A stretch of 62,300 bases of DNA from Chloroflexota bacterium (GTDB lineage: Bacteria > Chloroflexota > Anaerolineae > Caldilineales > Caldilineaceae), in assembly GCA_016861025.1 (NCBI GenBank), contig BOKO01000030.1, positions 1 through 62,300 of the forward strand, read 5' to 3'. This document shows positions 51,801-60,800 of the stretch, in pieces. The notes under the pieces were generated by a model, which saw nothing but the letters and a program-made list of their open reading frames with translations, was not told where the DNA came from and did not search any database. Position 1 is the first letter of the stretch, and each line of letters begins with the position of its first letter. Made by a program: the position numbers and the translations under genes.

Positions 51801-54800
51801 CACGCGGGCGCAGTGCAGCAACGGCGGCGTCTGCGCCATCGACGAGCTGGGCATCGGCGCGTCGGCGGTGATCACGCTGGTCTTCAGTGTGCCCGCCAGC
51901 GTCGTGACCGGAACCTACACCAACACCGCGCACGTCAGCAGCGCCAGCGAGGATGCCAATCTCGCCAACAATACAGCCAGCGTCCCGGTCACGGTGCTCA
52001 ACAGCGTGACCTTGCAGATCGCCAAGAGCGCCGCGCCGAACCCGGCCACGCCCGGCAGCAATCTGGCCTACACGATCCTGGTCACCAACACTGGGCCATC
52101 GGACGCCACCAACGTGACCATCTCCGACACGCTGCCCGCCAACTTCACGCCGGATGTGATTTTGAGCAGTCAGGGCGGCTGTGCCAGCTTCCCGTGCAAC
52201 CTGGGCACGTTGGCGCCCAATACCCGCGCCTGGGTGACGATCAATGGCCGCATTGCCGCAGGCGTCACCAGCGCCGGGCAGATTTCCAACACGGCGCGCG
52301 TCACTTCCACGCAGACGCCAGCCGCAGTCACGGCCACGGTCACGCCGACCATTGCGCTGGTCGCCGACGTGGGCGTGACCAAGCAGGCGCCTGCCAACGC
52401 ACTGCCTGGCCAGACCATCGTCTACACGCTGACAGTGCGCAATCTCGGTCCGAGCGTCGCTACGAGCACGCGGGTGACCGACACGCTGCCGGTCAGCGTC
52501 ACTTTCAGCAGCGCCACTGCGGGCTGCACGCACGCCAGCGGCGTCGTCGGCTGCGATCTGGGCGCTCTCAGCGCCGGCGCCGTGCAGACGATCCGCATCA
52601 CCGCCACCGTCGCCGCCAACGTCTATCCGGGGGCAAGCCTGGAGAACACGGCGACGATCACGACCACGAGCAGCGATCCCAATCTGCTCAACAACGACGC
52701 CGTCGCCGATACCACCGTGCTGGCGGCGGCGAATGTGACGATCAACAAGACGCAGGTCACGGCGAACCCGATCACGGCGGGCAGCCTGGTGACCTACACC
52801 CTCACCATCAACAACACCGGGCCTGGCATGGCGCGTGCGGTGGATGTGAAAGACCAGCTGCCGGCGGGCATGACGTTGGAACGCATCAGCGCCAGCAACG
52901 GCGGCGTCTGCGGCGGGACGGTCTGCCAGTTCGGCGACCTGCTGCTCAACGAAACGCGCACAGTGACAGTGGTGGCGCGCGTCGGCAGCAATGTCACGGC
53001 GTCAAGCCTGACCAACACGGCGGGCGTCTACTCGGTGGACGACACGACGCCAGCCACGACCACCGTCGCCACCAACATCGCAACCAGCGCGGACGTGGCG
53101 GTGACGAAGGTCGATCTCAATGATCCGGTTGGCCCGACGGAGGACTTGCTCTACCGGATTGTGGTGGTGAACAACGGGCCGTCGGATGCGCAGAATGTGG
53201 TCGTCACGGACACGCTCGACAGCAATGTAACCTTCATCAACGCCAGCAGCGGCTGTGCGCTGAACGGCAGCGCCGTCGTTTGTACGACGGGTGCGCTGGC
53301 GGCGAACACCTCAGCGAGCTACCTGCTGGCAGTGCGGGTGCGCGACGTGGCGACCGGCACGATCCTGACCAACAGCGTGGTGGTCACCACGACGACGAGC
53401 GACCCGGCACCGGCGAACAACAGCGCCAGCATCACAACGACGGTGCAGCAGGAGTTTGGGCCAACGGCGGATGTGGGCATCGTCAAGAGCGGCGGCAGCA
53501 GCGTAGTGGCGGGTCAGAATGTCACCTACACGCTGAGCGTGACGAATGCGGGGCCGCAGGCGGCGACGAACGTGCGCTTGCTGGAACTGGCTCCGGCGGG
53601 GACGACGGTCATGAGCATGACCGCCAGCAACCCGGACGACGCCAATGAGTACTGCTCGCTGGGCGGTGCTTGCTATCTGGGTGCGGTGAATCCGGGCACG
53701 ACGGCGGTGATCACGGTGGTGCTGCGCGTGAACAGCGACTACACGGGCAGCAGTCTGGTGAACAGTGCGCAGGTGAGTGCGGATCAGCGCGACCCGGTGC
53801 AGAGCAACAACTTCAGCAGCGTGACAACCAGCGTCAGCCAAAGTGCGGATCTGGCAGTCGCCAAGACGAGCCTGATGAACCCGGCGTATGCAGGACAGGA
53901 AATCCTCTATCAGATCGTCGTGACCAACACCGGCCCGAGTGATGCGCAGAACGTAGTCATCACGGACACGCTGCCGGTTGGAACAACTTACAGCGGGTCG
54001 TCGGTCTTCTGCACGGAGAGTGTGGGCGTAGTGCGCTGTGAAGTGGGCGATCTGGCGGCGAGCGCCACGACCTCGGTGCTGATCCAGGTGCGGGCGTCGA
54101 GCGGCTTGACCGACGGCGCAGTGGTGACCAACACGGTGCGCACGAGTAGCGCCATCAGCGATCCGGTGAGCGGCAACAACAACTACACGACGACGACGAC
54201 GGTCAACCAGCCGTCGGGCAGCGTGGTCGATCTGGCAATCGGCAAGTCTGGCCCCGCAGCGGTGGTTGCAGGCGAGGAGATTGTCTACACACTGGTGGTG
54301 ACCAACAACGGCCCGGCGACGGCGGTGAATGTCAACCTGGTCGATCTCTTGCCGGCTGGCGTCCGGTTTGTGGACGCAACCAGCAGTCAGGGGCTATGCA
54401 ACGCCGGCGTGAGCTGTCTGCTCGGCGACCTGGGCAGCGGCGCGACGGCGACAGCCATCGTGACCGGTCTGGTAGAAGCGAATGTCATCAGCGGAACAAC
54501 CCTGCTTAACACAGCATCGGTCGCGTCAGCCAATCCCGATAGTGATGATACAAACAATCAGGCAACGGCTCCCACGCTGGTTGCAGCAACTGCGCGCGTG
54601 CGCATCGTCAAGGATGTGGAACCGGCTAACGTAACGCCCGGCGACACGATCGTCTATCGCATCGTTGTCACCAACAGCGGGCCAAGCACGGCGCGCACCG
54701 TCGTTGTGGCCGACACGCTGCCTGCGGAAGTAGCAGCGGCGATGGTCAGCAGCAGCCAGGGCGGGTGCGTCGGCTTCCCATGCACTCTGGGCGACATTGC

Positions 54801-57800
54801 GCCAGACAGCAGCGCCACAATCGTGGTGATTGGGCGCGTGACCGCAGATGCGGATGGCGTCTTCACCAACACGGCGAGCCTGACCAGCGCGACGTCTCTA
54901 GCGTCTGGCAGCGACGCTGACGATGACGCAACCGCAACTGTGACGCCGCAGGCTGATCTGGTCTTGCGCAAAGACGCCACACCGACCGGCGTCACCGGCG
55001 GCGCAGTCGTCTACACGTTGACCGTGACCAATCTCGGCCCATCGGCGGCGCAGAGCGTGCGCATCACCGACGCCTTGCCTGCACAGGTGAGCTTTGCTTC
55101 CGCCAGCGCAGGCTGCACTGAAACGAGCGGCGTGGTCGTCTGCACGGCGGCGACGCTGGCAGCCGGCGCGTCGGCGACATACACAATTGCTGCGAGAATC
55201 GACGGCGACGTTGCGCCGGGCGTCAGCCTGGAGAACTTTGCAACAGTAACTGCGGCGACGAGCGATCCGAACCCGACAAACAACAACGCGACGGCGGACA
55301 CCAGCATCCTCAGCATCGCCGACCTCGTCGTAACGAAATTCGGTCCAACGACGGCGGTCGCCGGTGAGACCCTCTTCTACACCATCGTCGTCACCAACGT
55401 CGGCGGCACGACGGCGCGCGGCGTTGATGTTAAGGATACGCTGCCCGCCGGCGTGAGCCTGGTCAGCGCCAGCATCGCACGCAGCGGCAGTGGGCCCGCA
55501 GCGTGCGGCGCGACCGTCTGTCAGGTGGGCGACATGGCGGCGGGCGAGGTTGTCACCATCACCGTTGCTGGCAGAGTCAGCCCGGATGCAAGCGGTGATC
55601 TGACCAACCGCGCCACGGTCTTTAGCGCCTCGCAGTTGAGCAACACCGCCACAACCAGCGCCACCGTGACAACCACCGTTGTGCAGCAGGCTGACCTGGT
55701 CATCACCAAGAGCGACCTGCCCGACCCGGTGGCGCCGACGGAGGGGCTGCTCTATCGCCTCACCGTCGTTAACCGTGGGCCATCGACGGCGCAGAGTGTC
55801 GTTATCACCGATGCGCTCGACGCCAACGTGACCTTTGCTTCCGCCGATGCGGGCTGTGTGCATGATGGATCGCTCACTGGCGGCGTGATCACCTGCACGG
55901 TAGGGACGTTGGCGCCCGATGCCAGCGCCTTCTTCCTGGTGGCGGTGACGGTCGGCGATGCACCTCCCGGAACGATTGTGCCGAACGAGGCGGGCGTCGC
56001 CAGCAGCACGCCGCTCATCAACACCGCCGACGACAGCGTGCGCATCACGACGACGGTTGCCGCCGCAGCCGGTCCGAGTGCAGATGTGGGCCTTGCGAAG
56101 ACAACGCCAAGCACAGCGGTGATCGCGGGCGAGCGCATCACTTACACGCTGACCGTCAGCAACGCCGGGCCGCAGGCGGCGACAAATGTGCGAGTGCTCG
56201 AACTTGTCCCCACAGGCGCAACGGTCGTGAGCATGAGTGCCGACAATCCGGACGACGCGAATGAGTACTGCTCGCTCGGCGGCGTGTGCTATCTGGGCAT
56301 GGTGAATCCGGGCGCGACGGCGGTCATCACCGTGGTGCTGCGGGTGAACAGCGACTTCACGGGCGGCACTCTGGTCAACAGTGCGCAGGTCGCAGCGGAC
56401 CAGCGCGACCCGAACCCGGCGAACAATATCAGCAGCGTCGCCACGCCGGTAAACACCGCTGCCGATCTGGTTATCGGCAAGGCGGCGCTGGCGAATCCGG
56501 TGCTGGCAGGACAGACGCTGCTCTACGAGATTGCCATCACGAACGCCGGCCCCAGCGTAGCCACCGGCGTCGTCATCACCGATGCAGTGCCGGCGAACAC
56601 GACCTTTGCAGGCGCATCCGTGGGCTGTTACGTCGATGCCGGCGTTGTGATCTGCGACGTGGGCGAGCTGGCCGCCGGCGCAACGGCGCGCTATCTGATC
56701 CAGGTGCGCGTCGCCGGCGACATCGTCAGCCCGACGACCATCGTCAACACCGCCTACGTGACCGGCCCGATTGACACCGCCCCGACGAATAACTCCGCAA
56801 CGGCGAGCGTCACCGCACAGCAGGGCGCGTTGGGCGAAGCTGACCTGACCATCGCCAAGAGCGACAGCCCCGACCCGGTGACCGCTGGCGAACTGCTGAC
56901 CTACACGCTGGTGGTGACGAACAACGGGCCGGCGGTGGCGACAAACGTCGGCGTCATCGACCTGCTGCCGACCGACGCCACCTTCGTCAGCGTCGAGGCG
57001 ACGCAGGGGCTGTGCAACGGCGGCGTGAGCTGTCAGCTTGGCGACCTCGCCGTCGGCGCCGGTGCAACCATCACGTTGGTGGTGCGCGTCAACAGCACTG
57101 CGCCCGCCGGCGTGTTGCGCAACGAGGCGCGCGTGGCGGCGGCGAATCCCGACCCGACGCCTGGTGACAACCGCGCCGACGCCACAACCACTGTGACTGT
57201 CGATGATGCGCTCAGCATTGTAAAGCTTGGGCCGGCGACCATTGCGCCGAACCAGGCCATTGCCTACCAGATCGTGGTGAGCAACGCCGGACCGAGCGCA
57301 GCGACCGGCATCGTCGTCACGGATGCACTGCCCGGCGGCGTGGAGAATGTCATTGCGGCGTCGAGTCGCGGCGCGTGCAGCGTGTCGGCTGGCGTTGTGA
57401 CCTGCAATGTTGGCGTGCTGCTGCCGGGTGAGAGCGTCTTTGTGGCGATCAACGGCTATGTGCGCAGCGACGCGACCGGCGACCTGGTGAACTATGCTGC
57501 AGTCGCCAGCGCCGCCGATCCGACGGGCGTCACGGCCACGGCGACCACCACGGTGCAGGCTGTGGCGGATGTCGTCTTGACGCTGCGGAGCGCGCCGACG
57601 GCGGTGGCAGGCGAGACTGCCATCGTGACGGCGACGGTGACGAACATCGGCCCAAGCATGGCCGAGGGTGCAGTCGTGACGATCACCCTGCCAGCCGGTG
57701 TAACCTACGCCGGTGAGAACCTGCCGGCTGGCTGGTTTGTAGCGTCGAGCCTCGGTGGAACCGTCGTGCTGACGACCGGCAATGCACTGGCAGCCAACAC

Positions 57801-60800
57801 AACGGTCGATCTGCCGATCCTCGTTGCAGTGGCCGCCAACGTCGCATCGGGCGCCAGCCTGGAGTTCAACGGCGTCGTCGCTACACAGACAAGCGATCCG
57901 AATCCGAGCAACAATATCGCCGACGCAGACACGAGCGTTGTGCGTGAGGCGACGCTCCGCATCGCCAAGATCGCCAGCCCTGATCCGGTGACTGCGGGCG
58001 AGTGGGTGACTTACACAATCACAATCACGAACGAAGGGCCAAGCGACGCACGCTTCGTCGATGTGAAAGATCAATTGCCTGCCGGCCTCACACTGGTCAC
58101 CGCCGCCGCCAGCGACGGCGGTGCGTGCGCCGGAACGCTCTGTCAGTTTGGCGCAGTGGCGGTGAACGCCACGCGCACGATGACCGTTGTGGCGCAGGTG
58201 GGCAGCGGCGTCATTGGCCCGCTGACCAACACGGCTGCGGTCGATTCGATTGACAACGCCGCCGGTCTGCCGGTGACGGCGACGGCGACCATCACCATCG
58301 TTGCAGAAACTTCGCTTGCGATCAGTAAAGCGGCGCTCAACAACCCGGCGAACGCAGGCGGCGCTGTGTTGTACCAGATCGTCGTTGTCAATAACGGCCC
58401 GAGCGACGCGCAGAGCGTCGTCATCACCGACGCTCTGCCGCTGAATACGACTTATGCTGGCGGCGACAACGCCTGCACGCTGGTCGACGGCCAGGTCGTC
58501 TGCACGATCGGCGCGCTGGCGGCCAATGCCAGCCGCAGTCTGCTCATCCAGGTGAACGTGGACGCCGCTGCGCCCGATGGATTCTTGCTCACCAACGTGG
58601 TGACGGCCACCAGCCCGACGGCGTCCGTCCCGGTCACCGCCTCCGCCGTCACGACCGTGCGGCAGCCTGACGTCGGCGGCGTCGCCGATCTGTCGCTCAG
58701 TAAGACAGGGCCGACGACGGCTGTGGCCGGCGAGCAGATCACCTACACGCTGGTCGTGACCAACCTTGGTCCGGCCACAGCGACAGCCGTCAACCTGGTC
58801 GATGCGCTGCCCGGCGGCGTGCGTTTTGTCGCCGCCGCCAGCAGCCAGGGTCAGTGCAACGCAGGGGTGAGTTGTCTGCTGGGCGATCTGGGCGAGGGCG
58901 CAACGGCGACAGTCGTTGTGACCGGGTTGGTCGAAGCAGATGTCATCAGCGGAACGACGTTGCTCAACACCGCCTACGTTGCGTCCGCCAATTTCGACGG
59001 CGACGATACGAACAATTGGGCGACGGCCACTGCGACGGTGACTGCCGAAGCATTGATGCGGGTTGTCAAAGATGTCGAACCGGCCAGCGTTTTGCCCGGT
59101 GACACAATTGTTTACCGTATTACCATCACCAACAGCGGGCCGAGCACAGCGCGCAACGTGGCCGTGACCGACGTCCTGCCGGGCGAGGTCGAAAATGCAA
59201 TCGTCAGCAGCAGCCAGGGCGGCTGCACCGGCTTCCCCTGCGCGCTGGGTGACATCGCACCGAACGGCGGCGCCACGATCATCGTAGTGGGCCGTGCGAC
59301 GGCGACCGCCAGCGGCGCCATCGTCAACACGGCGGAGCTGAGCAGCGATACGCCGCTGGCCGGAGGCAGCGTCATCAGCGACAGCGCTACGGTGATGGCC
59401 ACGCCGCAGGCTGATCTGATCATCCAGAAAGCAGCGCCCGCCACCGTGATCGCAGGCAGGAGCATCGCCTACACGGTTACGGTGATTAACAACGGGCCAT
59501 CGGCGGCGCAAGCGGTGGTGGTGACGGACACGCTGCCCGCCGAACTCACCAATATTGCGACAGGCGACGGCTGCACGGTCGCCGGGAATACAGTCACCTG
59601 CACGGTGGGCGTTCTGTCGGCCAACAGCAGCCGCATACTCACAGTTACGGCGAGCGCGCCGTCCAGCATAATTGCTGGGGCGAGCCTGGAGAACCGCGCC
59701 GTCGTTGGCAGCGAAACCCCAGACCCGGATACCACCAATAATGTTGCTACGGTCGACACGAGCGTCGTGCGCGAAGCCAACCTGAGCATTGTCAAGAGCG
59801 GTTCACCGACAACGGTCAACGCTGGCGAATGGGTGACCTACACGATCACCATCGCCAACGAAGGGCCAAGCGACGCGCGTGCGGTGGATGTGAAAGACCA
59901 GCTGCCGTCTGGCATGACGTTGGAGCGCATCACTGCCAGCAACGGCGGGGTGTGCGGCGGGACGGTCTGTCAGTTTGGCGACCTGCTGCTCAACGAAACG
60001 CGCACGGTGACGGTGGTGGCGCGCGTGGCGAGCCACGTGACGGCGGCGAGCCTGACCAACACGGCGGGCGTCTACTCGGTGGACGATGCGACACCGGGTT
60101 TGGCGAGCGTGACCACGAACATTGCGACCAGCGCCGACGTGGCGGTGACGAAGGTCGATCTCAACGATCCGGTTGGACCGACCGAAGAGCTGCTCTACCA
60201 GATCGTGGTGGTGAACAACGGGCCGTCGGATGCGCAGAACATGGTGGTGACGGACACGCTGGACAGCAACGTGAGCTTCGTGAACGCCGGCAGCGGGTGT
60301 GCGCCGAGCGGCGGTGCAGTGGTCTGTACGGCGGGCACGCTGGCGGCGAATACGTCGGCGAGCTACCTGGTGGCGGTGCGGGTGAGCGACGTGGCGGCCG
60401 GCACAATCCTGACCAACAGCGTGGTGGTGACGACAACCACCAACGATCCGGTTTCGGCGAACAACAGCGCTGTCGTGACGACGACGGTGGAGCAGCGGTT
60501 TGGGCCGACGGCGGACGTGGGCATTGTGAAGAGCGGAAGCAGCAGCGTGGTGGCGGGTCAGAGTGTGACCTACACGCTGAGCGTGACGAACGTCGGTCCA
60601 CAGGCGGCGACGAACGTGCGCGTGCTGGAACTGGTTCCGGCGGGTGCGACGGTGGTAAGCATGATTGCCGGCAACCCGGACGACGCCAACGAATACTGCT
60701 CGCTGGGCGGTGCTTGCTATCTGGGTACGATCTACTCCGGCACGACGGCGGTGATCACGGTGGTGCTGCGCGTGAACAGCGACTACACGGGCGCCAGCCT

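Noticed and set aside
45505..52533. Other long minus-strand frames (45505-47787, 50635-52533)
   Set aside because: Same cause: shadows of the giant gene, with Arg/His/Gly-rich composition and no motif.
54898..59511. Minus-strand open frame of 1,537 codons opposite the DUF11 array
   Set aside because: It is the antisense shadow of a repetitive, GC-rich gene with few codons that give reverse stops. The translation is low-complexity His/Arg/Ala/Val text without a fold, and no ribosome-binding site was seen. The plus frame is continuous and shows clear domains.
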